Below are positions 30,746 through 41,271 of a stretch of DNA of 64,000 nucleotides, piece by piece. Made by a program: the position numbers and the translations under genes. The stretch's first letter is position 1; the number at the start of each line of letters is the position of its first letter. The stretch lies in the NCBI GenBank assembly GCA_019636285.1, contig JAHBXV010000001.1, positions 186,001 to 250,000 of the forward strand, written 5' to 3'. The DNA comes from Planctomycetaceae bacterium. GTDB taxonomy: Bacteria > Planctomycetota > Planctomycetia > Planctomycetales > Planctomycetaceae. The notes beneath the pieces were generated by a model, which had not been told where the DNA came from, did not search any database, and saw only the letters and a program-made list of their open reading frames with translations.

Positions 30746-31633
30746 ATGAATTTTTCCCATTCCAGCCGCGTCGCACGAATCTCCCTCGGCACGATGATGG
30801 CCGTGATTCTCACGACCGGTGTTCTCCAGGCGGGCGTCGTCTATGTTGACAACCGCCTGGGAAACGACCTTTTTGACGGAAGTCTCCCCGCGCCCACCGG
30901 TGGCAATGTCGGTCCAGTGCGAACATTACAGCGTGCGCTGCGCCTGGCCGACGGGTACGACACTTTACTCATGACGAACACAGGCGTCCCCTACACCGGT
31001 AGCATTTCGCTGGTCGGCGGTCGGCTTTCCGGCTCGGACGTGGCCCCGCTCACCATCGATGGCCAGGGAGCCACGCTCTCCGGCTGGCAAGAATTGCCGT
31101 CCGGGTCGTGGCGGCAGGAATCCGCGGATTTGTGGTCGCTGGCACTCACGCGGAAGGGGTACTACGTCTTCACGCGCGGCGAAGAGCTGCTTCCCGCGTA
31201 CGGGCTCGCACGGGGTGAGAGCCAGGCAACGATTCCCGATGGTCACTGGGGGACACGGGAGGGCCGCATCTATTTGAAGACCTCCGAAGATCGTCCTCCC
31301 ACCGACGACCAGTTCGGCTTCGCGGCCTATCAGACAGGAATCACCCTGCATCAGGTCCGGAATGTCCGCATCGCCAATCTGACCGTGGAATATTTTCGAT
31401 ACGACGGCATCCACGCGCAAAATGACTGTGCGAACATAGTCCTGGAGAATGTCACGCTCCGGCGTAATGGCCGGGCCGGGCTCGCGGTAACTGGTGCGGC
31501 AAGCCTGAAGATCATCTCGTCCACCATTCAAGAGAACGGCGAGGCTTCATTGCTGATCGGTCGTCCGGCTCTCGTTGAATCGGTCGATACGACCTTCGAC
31601 GTCGAACCAACCATTGCCGGCGACACCGAATAG
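30746..31633 (+). CDS. Secreted right-handed beta-helix protein
   Basis: A 295-residue exported protein. A signal peptide (about 1-28, ending TTGVLQAG) leads to VVYVDNRLGNDLFDG...PTGGNVGPVRTLQRAL, the opening of pectate-lyase-like parallel beta-helix proteins in planctomycetes. Later strands NVRIANLTVEYFRYDGIHA, NIVLENVTLRRNGRAGL and SLKIISSTIQENG are typical helix rungs. It is shorter than catalytic polysaccharide lyases and no catalytic site is evident, so it is best called a surface beta-helix protein. Start ATG 30746 (GGAG upstream) was preferred over in-frame upstream codons. It ends at a strong terminator. Confidence 0.8.
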   Translation: MNFSHSSRVARISLGTMMAVILTTGVLQAGVVYVDNRLGNDLFDGSLPAPTGGNVGPVRTLQRALRLADGYDTLLMTNTGVPYTGSISLVGGRLSGSDVAPLTIDGQGATLSGWQELPSGSWRQESADLWSLALTRKGYYVFTRGEELLPAYGLARGESQATIPDGHWGTREGRIYLKTSEDRPPTDDQFGFAAYQTGITLHQVRNVRIANLTVEYFRYDGIHAQNDCANIVLENVTLRRNGRAGLAVTGAASLKIISSTIQENGEASLLIGRPALVESVDTTFDVEPTIAGDTE

Positions 31634-31662
31634 GCATCGTTCTCACGATCTCGCAAAACAGA

Positions 31663-31704
31663 AACCCTCCGGAGGGCGAGCAGGCTCGCACCATCCGGAG
31701 GGTT
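31663..31704. terminator. Strong bidirectional terminator
   Basis: AACCCTCCGGA (31663-31673) and TCCGGAGGGTT (31694-31704) form a perfect 11-bp stem, with a second small hairpin (GCGAG/CTCGC) in the loop. T-rich sequence follows on the plus side. It lies between the convergent beta-helix and spoVG genes and likely serves both. Confidence 0.85.
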
Positions 31705-31769
31705 CTTCGTTTTCGATTTTATCGTCGGCGTTACCGGACATTCATCCGGACAGCGACTGCGACATCGCG

Positions 31770-32390
31770 CTACTGCACCAGGCCATCCCCAAAGGCCTCG
31801 CTGTCATTCGACTGTCCGTAAACGCGGGCCGCCCCCCCCACGGCCATCATCATGCCGGAGGACGGTGCGACGGGTTTCTGCATCGACTCACGACGGCGGC
31901 GCGTCTCTTCCACCGAAAGGATCGTCGGGAAATCGTGCGATTCGTCTTGGTCGTGGCTCAACCGGGCATAACACTCTTCGCCGTAATCATCGTACGTGCA
32001 GACATAGCCCGGCTGCTTCGCCCGTTCCTGCTCGCTATGGAAGGCTTCGACCACGGCTCGCTGAATCATGTCGCGGCACCCGGAATGAATGGGGTGCGCG
32101 ATGTCGGCATACAACTTGGCGCGGCCGTCGACGTCTTTCACCGCGCGTTCTTCGTCCAGCCGCACGCCGCAGTCATTGCAGAACCGGGCCCGGAGCTGAT
32201 TCTTCGAGGAACAACGCGGACATCGGTCCATCAGCTTACGGCTCGGCATCGCCACGAACGCGCCGCGCGTTCCCTGAATGATCTTCAGGTCGCGAATGAC
32301 GAACGAATGGTCGAATGTGATGGAACAGAACGCGAGCAACCGCTCGCTCGGGTCTTCCATCAGCTTGATTCGAATCTCGGTGATCTCCAT
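31770..32390 (-). CDS. spoVG: SpoVG-family protein with zinc-ribbon extension
   Basis: A 206-residue protein. Residues 1-60 match SpoVG (MEITEIRIKLMED, LLAFCSITFDHSFVIRDLKII, RGAFVAMPSRK), a small site-specific nucleic-acid-binding regulator. Directly after comes a four-cysteine ribbon, CPRC...CNDCG (about residues 63-85), then a tail with IAHPIHSGCRDMIQRAV. Classical SpoVG is about 85-97 residues, so more than half is additional. The ATG at 32388-32390 starts the SpoVG fold; open frame upstream overlaps ispE. It begins 16 bases after ispE, the same neighbourhood as in Bacillus, where ispE lies near spoVG. Confidence 0.88.
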   Translation of the reverse strand: MEITEIRIKLMEDPSERLLAFCSITFDHSFVIRDLKIIQGTRGAFVAMPSRKLMDRCPRCSSKNQLRARFCNDCGVRLDEERAVKDVDGRAKLYADIAHPIHSGCRDMIQRAVVEAFHSEQERAKQPGYVCTYDDYGEECYARLSHDQDESHDFPTILSVEETRRRRESMQKPVAPSSGMMMAVGGAARVYGQSNDSEAFGDGLVQ

Positions 32391-32406
32391 GGCTGCTTTC
32401 CTTGTT

Positions 32407-33324
32407 TCAAGCCACCGCCCGGCAATTTCCGGCAAAAACCCAGGGCCATCCACGCGCCCGCAGAACTCCCGCGCAGCGACGCGCCTGACACAGCGTGTCG
32501 CACAATCCAAACCACGTTGATCCGCTTCCGGACATGGCGTGGAACGGCAGACCGAATCGGTCGAAATCTCTTTGCAGACGTGTCACGTCCCGATTCAATT
32601 CGGCAGCAGGCCGCTGCAAGTCATTTCGCAAACTGCGTGCCAGTGCGCTCCACCGCCCTTCACGAAGTCCCGAGAGATCTCGTTCGGACAGCATTCCTCC
32701 GACACCGGGATGACACGCCCGAAACACGGCCGCTGTACTCAAACCGCTCGCCGGTTTCGCCATCACGATGGCCGGCGCATCCCCCGAGGAGAGCGTCTGA
32801 ATCCGTTCTCCCCGGCCATGACACAGCGCCAGGCCCGTCCTCATCGCGAAAAACGGCACATCACTCCCGAGTTGAGCTGCAAGTTCGACCAGATCGGCGG
32901 TTTGCAGGTTCAGGTTCCACAACCGGTTGAGACCCCATAACGTGGCGGCCGCATCGGTAGAACCCCCACCCAGACCCGCCTCGGTCGGGATCCGTTTTGT
33001 TAGGACGATCGACGCGCCCTCGGACGATTTCGCATAGTTCTTGAGCAAGAGTGCCGCACGAACGACCAGATTTCGGTCATCGGTGGGCATCAAAGCCGGA
33101 TCCAGCAACCGAATTCCAGTTCTGGCCAGCCCGGACTGCCAAAAAAACTCGATCCGACCGTCGTCGCGTTTCCCTAAGTCCAATGTATCAAACAAATTGA
33201 CGGTACTCATGACTGTTTCCAGCTCATGAAAACCGTCCGCACGCCGAGCCACGACCGCCAGGTGAAGATTCACCTTGGCGGGGGCCTCAACTCGCAGTTG
33301 TGTGGGAATGGCGCGGGAACGCAT
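32407..33324 (-). CDS. ispE: 4-diphosphocytidyl-2-C-methyl-D-erythritol kinase
   Basis: A 305-residue GHMP kinase, the fourth step of the non-mevalonate (MEP) isoprenoid pathway. AKVNLHLAVVARRADGFHELET is the IspE N-terminal signature; IPTEAGLGGGSTDAAAT is the ATP-binding glycine-rich loop, and HAMSGSGSTWFGL is the third GHMP motif. The ATG at 33322-33324 precedes the conserved start; the frame is open 75 bases further. It is followed 16 bases later by spoVG and is probably co-transcribed with it. Confidence 0.93.
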   Translation of the reverse strand: MRSRAIPTQLRVEAPAKVNLHLAVVARRADGFHELETVMSTVNLFDTLDLGKRDDGRIEFFWQSGLARTGIRLLDPALMPTDDRNLVVRAALLLKNYAKSSEGASIVLTKRIPTEAGLGGGSTDAAATLWGLNRLWNLNLQTADLVELAAQLGSDVPFFAMRTGLALCHGRGERIQTLSSGDAPAIVMAKPASGLSTAAVFRACHPGVGGMLSERDLSGLREGRWSALARSLRNDLQRPAAELNRDVTRLQRDFDRFGLPFHAMSGSGSTWFGLCDTLCQARRCAGVLRARGWPWVFAGNCRAVA

Positions 33325-33648
33325 CAGAACATTCCGCGATTCCTGAGGTGAAGACGGGGGAAAGGAACAGGCGACGAAAAACACCGGACGAGGCGACAAT
33401 GTCCAAATGGAGACCGTGGAGCCTCCAGCATCATCGGAAGGACGTTTAGGCGCCAGGCCGTCTTTGTGTCAAGAGGGGATTCGCGGCCGAATTGAATCAA
33501 GTCGGCGGTCAAGCGCCCCCTCGCGCGTCATCGTCTCGCCGATCGGAAAGTGGCATGCGCGACTCCGCGCGATGAGGCTCAAAAATCCCTGCGGGACATT
33601 CGAGCACCGTGAGACGAGATCGCGGGACGCTGAGAACCGTATTAACCA
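33325..33648. other. Intergenic region upstream of ispE
   Basis: A 324-base spacer between the FixJ-type regulator stop and the ispE start, both on the minus strand. It presumably carries the ispE-spoVG promoter. No ORF, RNA or repeat stands out. Confidence 0.35.
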
Positions 33649-34302
33649 TCAATTGCGCGAGGCGTCTTGCCGCACCGTAAGATACAGGCGGACCAGTTCC
33701 GGAACCCCGGCCGCATGCATCTTCCGCATGATCTTCGCGCGGTGCGCTTCAATCGTTTTGTAGCTGACACCCAGCATCTTGCCGATCTCTTTGCTCGAGT
33801 GTCCATTCGCGACATGATCCAGCACTTCGGACTCGCGGCGAGTCAAAGTCTGGTAGCGCTCGAGCACGGTCTGGCTGGAGTGTTGCGCCAGGCGCTGTTC
33901 CCGGTCTTTTGCCAGGGCCGCATTGATTTCGTCGATCAGCATCTGGTCGCCGACCGGTTTCTCGAAGACCTGAATGGCGCCGGAACGCATCGCGCGAACG
34001 GTCAACGGAATATCGCCGTGCGATGTCAGGATAATCACGGGCCAGGTGCACCCCTCGGCGCGAAGATGCTCCTGAAGATCGAGCCCCCCCATTCCCGGCA
34101 TGCGGATATCGAGAATCAGGCATCCCGGTCGGTTCTTATCGAACTTCTCGAGAAACTCGCGGGCCGACGCGAATGCCTCCAGGCGCAGGCCGACGGATTC
34201 CAGTAGCCAGCGAAGCGATTCGCGAATTCCAGGATCGTCATCCACGAAGAAGACTGTTGGTTCTTCGGCCGAGATCACCGGCTCTTCAATAATGGCGTTC
34301 AT
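33649..34302 (-). CDS. FixJ/NarL-type two-component response regulator
   Basis: A 217-residue regulator with an N-terminal receiver domain and a C-terminal LuxR-type HTH. The acidic pocket is FFVDDDPG, the phosphoacceptor is Asp65 in CLILDIRMPGMGG, and FEKPV holds the conserved lysine. The HTH is LTRRESEVLDHVANGHSSKEIGKMLGVSYKTIEAHRAKIMRKM. The arrangement and linker match FixJ-class regulators, which activate transcription when phosphorylated. No histidine kinase gene is adjacent; an orphan kinase lies at 828-1586. Confidence 0.92.
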   Translation of the reverse strand: MNAIIEEPVISAEEPTVFFVDDDPGIRESLRWLLESVGLRLEAFASAREFLEKFDKNRPGCLILDIRMPGMGGLDLQEHLRAEGCTWPVIILTSHGDIPLTVRAMRSGAIQVFEKPVGDQMLIDEINAALAKDREQRLAQHSSQTVLERYQTLTRRESEVLDHVANGHSSKEIGKMLGVSYKTIEAHRAKIMRKMHAAGVPELVRLYLTVRQDASRN

Positions 34303-34611
34303 CCAGCCCCCCTTGCTTCTTCTGGTACAGCAAGTCCCGGCAGTCTGCCCATTCAGCGGATCCAGTCACTCAATTCCGCCATCCGGTCGGCCGAACGAGT
34401 CGAACCGCCTGATGGACGCGGGATTCCGTTGAGTGATTTTTTGTCAGGATAACGAAAGTGACATGGGTTCAGCAAACCCCTCTTCGGTCCACCGAGCATT
34501 TGCGAACGAAAATTCGCGCGCCATGTTTATGAATCACACGCCGGCGCTTCCCCTGTCGGGTCATCCACGGCTTGTTCGTCCTGGGAAGCCATGACGGGCA
34601 ACACGCCACAA
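34303..34611. other. Intergenic region, DCC gene / FixJ regulator
   Basis: A 309-base spacer between two minus-strand genes, likely including the promoter for the FixJ-type regulator. ORFs reading through it are antisense or extensions and lack protein features; no repeats or RNA structures were seen. Confidence 0.35.
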
Positions 34612-35070
34612 TCAGGGTAGAAACCGTGCCCGCTCGGCAGGAGTCGGCATGCGACAGGCATCGTGTTTGCCGAACCAGCGATAGCGATTCGATGCCACCC
34701 AACGGTAACCCCAATCTCGTAAGGGAAGCGGGATCAGCCACAGGAAGGCTGCGAGAATGCGATAACCCCCGCCGAGTGTCCAAAGGATTCGCACGACGGC
34801 CGCGCTTCGCCGATAGGCTCGATCCTGATGCCAGAAAATCATTGAGCCTAATTCCTGGACATCCGCTGCGGGCAGCACCTGTCGCGCCGTTTCGCCCTGC
34901 AACGGAGCGAATAGGAGGATCTCCTTCCTATCCCATTTCAGGAGACGATTGACTGTTCGATCGCAGAGACCGCAGACGCCGTCGAAAAAGACAATCGGAC
35001 GAGTCGGAAGCTTCGCGACCTGAGCGAGATCGATTCCAAAGTCGGACGCTGAGACAGATGCGGAACTCAT
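34612..35070 (-). CDS. DCC-family thiol-disulfide oxidoreductase-like protein (YuxK-like)
   Basis: A 152-residue protein of the DCC family, named after its Asp-Cys-Cys motif, here VFFDGVCGLCDRTVN (Asp30, Cys33, Cys36) at the start of a thioredoxin-like fold. The rest includes PLQGETARQVLP and GGGYRILAAFLWLIPLPLRDWGYRWVA, as in YuxK-type proteins. It probably reduces or forms disulfides, but partners are unknown. ATG 35068-35070 has AAGG upstream; a GTG 54 bases earlier is possible. Confidence 0.85.
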   Translation of the reverse strand: MSSASVSASDFGIDLAQVAKLPTRPIVFFDGVCGLCDRTVNRLLKWDRKEILLFAPLQGETARQVLPAADVQELGSMIFWHQDRAYRRSAAVVRILWTLGGGYRILAAFLWLIPLPLRDWGYRWVASNRYRWFGKHDACRMPTPAERARFLP

Positions 35071-35460
35071 CGGCGACCTTTCGACAGCAGAACGCAGAGT
35101 CTTCCGCGACGCGTCATTTGTCACATCCTTCGTGACCGCCAGAAACGGGGATGGGCCTCAATCGTCACGATCAATCTCCCGTGATTATTGGACCGGGCCG
35201 CACATGCAAATTCGGGAAAATGGCCAACGAACCGGTTGGCAAAATCTGGCAACATTCTCATCTGCTGGATTTTGCTTTTCGGATGAACTCCCCATGTCTT
35301 TAATAGAGTCACGAACCGTCAATCTCCCGGCGATTTTCATTCTTCGATTGTAACGAGGATTCGCCGGGTCGACGAAGACCGTCTTCCGCCAATTCTTTCG
35401 AAGCCCGGCCCCGGCCGTTTCGGCACATGCCGAATTCGTTCTTCCGCGGAGTCACGTACC
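35071..35460. other. Divergent intergenic region, DCC gene / VWA gene
   Basis: A 390-base spacer between divergent genes, with a slightly AT-richer centre (about 35200-35350), presumably promoter DNA. No ORF with protein character, RNA gene or obvious repeat was seen. Confidence 0.35.
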
Positions 35461-36438
35461 ATGCCGCCGCGCGATCCCAGGTTCCCAGGCTTGCGGACCT
35501 CGGACTTGCCAAATGTTTACCGGCCGCCGACGGGCATCCGGAATCCGGCACTTCTGACTTCCACGGCAACGTCCGGCGCCATTCATGGCGTCTTGGGACT
35601 TCTGGCGGGTTTGCTGGTCATCACATCCACGGCATCCAGGACCATGCCGGACCTCGAATCAGCCTGGCAGTCGGCCGAATACGTCGAGGATCGACTTCCC
35701 GAGCAATTGATCGACACGACGACTTCCCCCGAGATCCCGCCGGAATTTCGGGCTGCGGACGCGTTACCAGCAAATACTCCGCTAGCAGAATCCGATTTTC
35801 CGCTCGAGCACGATACCGCGAGTTTCGCCGGGGCAATTCTCGACGCGGTCGCCGCGAGTGACTTTGCCGCCCCGGTCCCCCAACAGGCGACCGGCACGGG
35901 AGTTTCGGGCGCGGGTGATGATTTGGGCAGCGGCTTCTTCGGAAGTGCTGAGAGCGAAACCTCGGTTGTGTTCGTCGTGGACAATTCCCGCAGCATGAAT
36001 CGGCCGCACGACAGCCCCGCGAAAACACGGTTTCGACGGGTCAAAGTCGAACTGGTGAAGTGCGTCGCGGCGATGGCTGCTTCTCGAAGATTTTCGATCA
36101 TTTTCTTCGCGCGGGAAACCGTCCCTCTTTCTCAAACAGAATTGCTCCCCGCGACAGATGCCGTCAAAACCAGCTCACTGGAGTGGGTCGCCCGCATGGG
36201 TTCCGGAGGCGCGCCGACCGATCCACGATCCGCCCTGCGCGGGGCTCTCCGCATGCAGCCCGATCAGATCTACTTTCTCACTGACGGCGAATTCGACCGC
36301 CCGATCGTTCGGGACTTACTGAAGTTGAAGCAATCCGTGACGCGAATCGACACCTTCGCATTCGGCGATCAGGCCGGCGAAGCCGTTCTCAAAACGCTCG
36401 CGGAAAACAACCGCGGAACGTACCGCTTCATTCCCTGA
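35461..36438 (+). CDS. Membrane-anchored von Willebrand factor A-domain protein
   Basis: A 325-residue protein with one transmembrane helix (about 38-58, GAIHGVLGLLAGLLVITSTA), an acidic/proline-rich linker to about residue 155, and a C-terminal VWA domain. The metal-binding MIDAS motif is intact: VVFVVDNSRSMNRP (DxSxS), the threonine in GGAPTDPRSA and the aspartate in FLTDGEFD. The VWA domain would sit outside the membrane and bind a protein partner through a divalent ion. No MoxR ATPase or other VWA-system gene is adjacent. Confidence 0.82.
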   Translation: MPPRDPRFPGLRTSDLPNVYRPPTGIRNPALLTSTATSGAIHGVLGLLAGLLVITSTASRTMPDLESAWQSAEYVEDRLPEQLIDTTTSPEIPPEFRAADALPANTPLAESDFPLEHDTASFAGAILDAVAASDFAAPVPQQATGTGVSGAGDDLGSGFFGSAESETSVVFVVDNSRSMNRPHDSPAKTRFRRVKVELVKCVAAMAASRRFSIIFFARETVPLSQTELLPATDAVKTSSLEWVARMGSGGAPTDPRSALRGALRMQPDQIYFLTDGEFDRPIVRDLLKLKQSVTRIDTFAFGDQAGEAVLKTLAENNRGTYRFIP

Positions 36439-36604
36439 TCCCGGTGACGATTCCCGGCGAAGGGCAAAAGACCTCGCCGAACGCAAATTCCGCGAGGCTT
36501 TGGACTTGCCGCGCGTGATGTTTCGTGCGAATTTCCGCCTTCAGAGAGGAACGCTGGATCAAATGAGCTGATCTGGCGCCAGTCTCTCTCCGGGAGGAAC
36601 GTCC

Positions 36605-38932
36605 GTGTCGTCCGCGCTACTCATTGTCGGCCTGATCCTGAGCCTGATTCCGCTCGGAATCTTTCTGTGGTTCTGTTTTCCCGTTTTCTGTCTTTACTGG
36701 TCGACCTACATCATTGGTCGGATCGTTTATCGACTGCGCATTGTCGGCGTGAACAATGTTCCGCGCACCGGGGGAGCCCTGTTGACCCCCAATCATGTGT
36801 CGTGGATCGACGGTCTGATTCTCCTCGTGACGGTTCCCCGCCGGATTCGCTTCATCATTTATGCGGACTACGTCAATCTCCCGAGCCTGAACTGGCTCGC
36901 ACGCGCGTTCAATGTCATCCCGATCAAAAGCACCGGTGGACCCAAGGCCCTGATGCAGTCGCTGCGCGATGCGAAGGCGGCCATCGAGGCCGGCGATGTC
37001 GTCTGCATCTTCGCCGAAGGGGCACTGACGCGCACCGGCCAATTACAAGCCTTTCAGCCCGGATTCCTCCGCATCGTCCAGGGAACGGGCGCGCCGGTCG
37101 TTCCGGTTTGCCTCAATGGATTGTGGGGGAGTATTTTCAGTTACGAAGGGGGGCGATTTTTCTGGAAATGGCCCCGTCGGCAACGCCGCACCATCACCAT
37201 TCACTTCGGCGAGCCAATCATCGAGCCCAAATCCCCGTCCGGCATTCGATTCGCCATTCAGAGCCTGGGAGCCAACATCGTGGATCAGCAGAAAGATCAG
37301 TCACTTATTCCCGCCCGGAAGTTCCTGCGCGCCTGCCGGCAGGCAAAGTCGCGCTGGAAAATTGCCGATTCCACCGGGCTCGAACTCAACGGGGGGAAAT
37401 TGCTGGCCGCGACCCTGGTGTTTCGGCGGCAGTTGTTGAAGGTCATCGCGGCGGACGAGAAGCACGTGGGCGTATTCCTGCCCCCCACGGTCGGGGGCGC
37501 GCTGGCTAACTTGGCGCTGACGTGTGCCGAACGCGTGGCCGTCAATTTGAACTACACGCTGTCCGATGACGATCTGCGCTACAGCGTAAAGTCGGCGGGG
37601 CTCAAGCACATTGTGACCAGCCGCAAAATGCTGGAAAAGCGCCCATGCGAACTGGGAGCCGAGTGGGTCTTCCTGGAAGATCTCAAGGAGCAGGTGACAA
37701 GCTTCGACAAGGTGATGGCCGCCATCGGGGCATATGTCCTGCCAATTGGGATGCTCGAGCGCCGGCTGGGGCTCTTGAACGTGAAGCCCGACGACCTGCT
37801 GACAATCATCTTCACATCTGGCTCAACGGGTGAGCCAAAGGGTGTGATGCTCTCGCAGTACAACATTTCCGCTACCGTCGACGCCGTGAGCGAAGTCATC
37901 CACATCAACCAGGATGACGTTGTTCTGGGCGTAGTCCCGCTCTTCCATTCGCTGGGATACACGGCCGCGTTGTGGCTCCCCATGTGCGTTCCCGCCTCGG
38001 TCGTGTACCACGTCAATCCGCTCGATGCGCGAGTGATTGGCGAACTGGCCGACAAGTACGGCGCGAGCATCCTGTTCTCCACGCCGACATTCTTGCGCAC
38101 ATACCTGAAGCGCTGCACTCCCGAGCAGTTCCGCCGGCTTGACCTCCCAATTGTCGGCGCGGAAAAACTTCCGCGCGACCTGGCCGAACAATTTCACGAA
38201 AAGTTCGGCCGCTACCCACTTGAGGGCTACGGCGCCACCGAAAACTCAGGCCCCGTGTCGGTCAACATTCCCGATCATCGCTGCGACAATGTCGTGCAGA
38301 CGGGCTCAAAACTAGGAACCGTCGGCCGCCCCCTGCCCGGCTGCTCGATTCGGGCCAAAAACCCGGACACGGGGGAGTGGCTCGACGCGAACCAGGAAGG
38401 GCTGATCCAGCTTCGCGGGCCAAACATCATGCTGGGTTATTGGCAGCAACCTGAAAAAACAAAAGCCGTTCTGACGGATGGCTGGTACAACACGGGCGAC
38501 ATGGGCTTCGTCGACGACGAGGGCTTCGTCCACATCACGGGTCGTTTGAGCCGCTTCTCCAAAATGGGCGGCGAAATGGTGCCGCACATTCGGATCGAGG
38601 AAGTTCTCGTCCGCATTCTCGAGGAACGCGGCGTCGAGGAAACCGAACCGATGGTTGCCGTGACAGCCGTCCCGGACCCCAAGAAAGGGGAGCGGCTGAT
38701 CGTTCTGCACCGAAGTCTGCCGATTTCCGTCGCGGAGCTTTTGCGATCGCTCGAGGCCACGGGAATTCCCAACTTGTGGCTGCCGGCAGCCGACTCGTTC
38801 TTTGAAGTGGAAAAGGTTCCGCTGCTCGGCAGCGGGAAACTTGATCTCAAATCCTTGCGAGAAAGGGCGTTGGAGTTCGTCGCCAACGAAAAGGGAGGCT
38901 CCCGCCTGGCACACCCGCAAGCCTCGGCGTGA
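36605..38932 (+). CDS. aas: Fused 1-acyl-glycerophosphate-type acyltransferase / acyl-ACP ligase
   Basis: A 775-residue two-domain protein like Aas, which re-acylates lysophospholipids using acyl-ACP made by its own ligase domain. The N-terminus has a membrane helix, then a PlsC-type acyltransferase with NHVSWIDG (HX4D: His64, Asp69) and FAEGALTRTGQL. From about residue 240 comes an AMP-forming ligase: TSGSTGEPKGVMLSQ, GYGATENSGPVS, GWYNTGDMG and the C-terminal lysine region LGSGKLDLKSL. Unlike E. coli Aas it seems to lack an MFS flippase domain. The GTG start follows GGGAGG. It likely acts at the inner membrane. Confidence 0.85.
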   Translation: MSSALLIVGLILSLIPLGIFLWFCFPVFCLYWSTYIIGRIVYRLRIVGVNNVPRTGGALLTPNHVSWIDGLILLVTVPRRIRFIIYADYVNLPSLNWLARAFNVIPIKSTGGPKALMQSLRDAKAAIEAGDVVCIFAEGALTRTGQLQAFQPGFLRIVQGTGAPVVPVCLNGLWGSIFSYEGGRFFWKWPRRQRRTITIHFGEPIIEPKSPSGIRFAIQSLGANIVDQQKDQSLIPARKFLRACRQAKSRWKIADSTGLELNGGKLLAATLVFRRQLLKVIAADEKHVGVFLPPTVGGALANLALTCAERVAVNLNYTLSDDDLRYSVKSAGLKHIVTSRKMLEKRPCELGAEWVFLEDLKEQVTSFDKVMAAIGAYVLPIGMLERRLGLLNVKPDDLLTIIFTSGSTGEPKGVMLSQYNISATVDAVSEVIHINQDDVVLGVVPLFHSLGYTAALWLPMCVPASVVYHVNPLDARVIGELADKYGASILFSTPTFLRTYLKRCTPEQFRRLDLPIVGAEKLPRDLAEQFHEKFGRYPLEGYGATENSGPVSVNIPDHRCDNVVQTGSKLGTVGRPLPGCSIRAKNPDTGEWLDANQEGLIQLRGPNIMLGYWQQPEKTKAVLTDGWYNTGDMGFVDDEGFVHITGRLSRFSKMGGEMVPHIRIEEVLVRILEERGVEETEPMVAVTAVPDPKKGERLIVLHRSLPISVAELLRSLEATGIPNLWLPAADSFFEVEKVPLLGSGKLDLKSLRERALEFVANEKGGSRLAHPQASA

Positions 38933-39065
38933 ACCAGAACCGACTGGTCCATGTCCGCTCACTGATGAGTTCGTCGGTGGGCTGGAAAAACTGGATGGAA
39001 GCGGTTAAAACGCCGATCATACAGGGGCGAGACAAGCCACACGGCCTGCCTCGCCGTCCCAATGC

Positions 39066-40462
<1,397 letters not shown>

Positions 40463-40512
40463 TGGGTTCGTTCCTTCGGTGGGTGCCCGTTCAACCTGTT
40501 CTGATCGTGCTG

Positions 40513-40881
40513 CTACTGCCGTCGTCCGAGTGCCATCGCTTGAAACTGCAAGTCCGAAACCTGGGTCGTCAACTCCTGTGATCCCACGTGGACGTCGCTA
40601 GTGAGTGAGTACCGTTCGCAGAACTGCCGCGTGCAATCGAGGATGTTGCTGGCAACCGATGGGTTTCGGTTCGCAGCGAATGACGCAAACTGGATGGCAC
40701 TGATTTTGGCGGTCAAGTTCTGCCCCATTGCGACACGGTGATTCTCAGGCTGGCCTGCGTTCTCCAGTAGCTCATTCAGCGACTGCCGCATCAGAGCAAC
40801 AAAGTCAGCCGATTGGCACATCCTGATCGATCGCTCTACGAAGCTGACGCACAGGACGGTATCCGGATCGTAACCGCTCAT
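40513..40881 (-). CDS. Element protein of unknown function
   Basis: A 122-residue soluble protein (ends LQFQAMALGRRQ) with helical patterning, for example SADFVALMRQSLNELLENAG and LTAKISAIQFASFAANRNPSVASNIL. No family is recognised. A purine-rich AGGGGG lies about ten bases before the ATG. It sits between the presumptive origin and the integrase, 50 bases upstream of int, so a role in recombination or replication control is possible from position only. Confidence 0.6.
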   Translation of the reverse strand: MSGYDPDTVLCVSFVERSIRMCQSADFVALMRQSLNELLENAGQPENHRVAMGQNLTAKISAIQFASFAANRNPSVASNILDCTRQFCERYSLTSDVHVGSQELTTQVSDLQFQAMALGRRQ

Positions 40882-41270
40882 CGTGCTATCCCCCTTGATG
40901 GTGAATCTGTCGTTGCCCCGTCAGCGTCCAGGTTCAGCCTGTCAGTCGTCAAGCCTCGGGCCGTTGCCATCCTGCCCGCCGCCGCCCCGTTCGCCCCCAT
41001 CCCAGCAGAGTGGTAGGCCAATCGCGTGGGTCGAGTCGTCCGCGAGCGAGAGACGCAGCAGGCGAGCACTGGCGAAGCGTGGCGGGGCAATGCTCATGGG
41101 GGCGGGACCGGCAGGGTAGGGGGGGGGTAAATCTCTGGGGGGTTTGGAGCCGCATACCGCATTCCCCGTGCGCGTGTGCCTTGTCAGGTTTTGAGCAAGG
41201 GGGGGGCAAGCGGATGTTCAGCGGTTCGCGGTGCATCGTACGATACAAACTCGGTGGCTCGCGAATGGGT
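40882..41270. other. Non-coding G-rich region with G-quadruplex motif
   Basis: Part of a 673-base gap upstream of the 122-residue ORF. ORFs here on both strands are low-complexity and not convincing. At 41098-41127 runs of G (5, 3, 3 and 9) are separated by loops of 1, 7 and 2 bases, a textbook intramolecular G-quadruplex motif; further runs of six and seven Gs follow near 41137 and 41197. Confidence 0.55.
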
Positions 41271-41271
41271 C

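Noticed and set aside
41233-41243. GCATCGTACGA shared with 52718-52728, considered as integrase arm sites
   Set aside because: The same word also occurs at 134-144 in the unrelated aldo/keto reductase gene, so it is not specific to the element.
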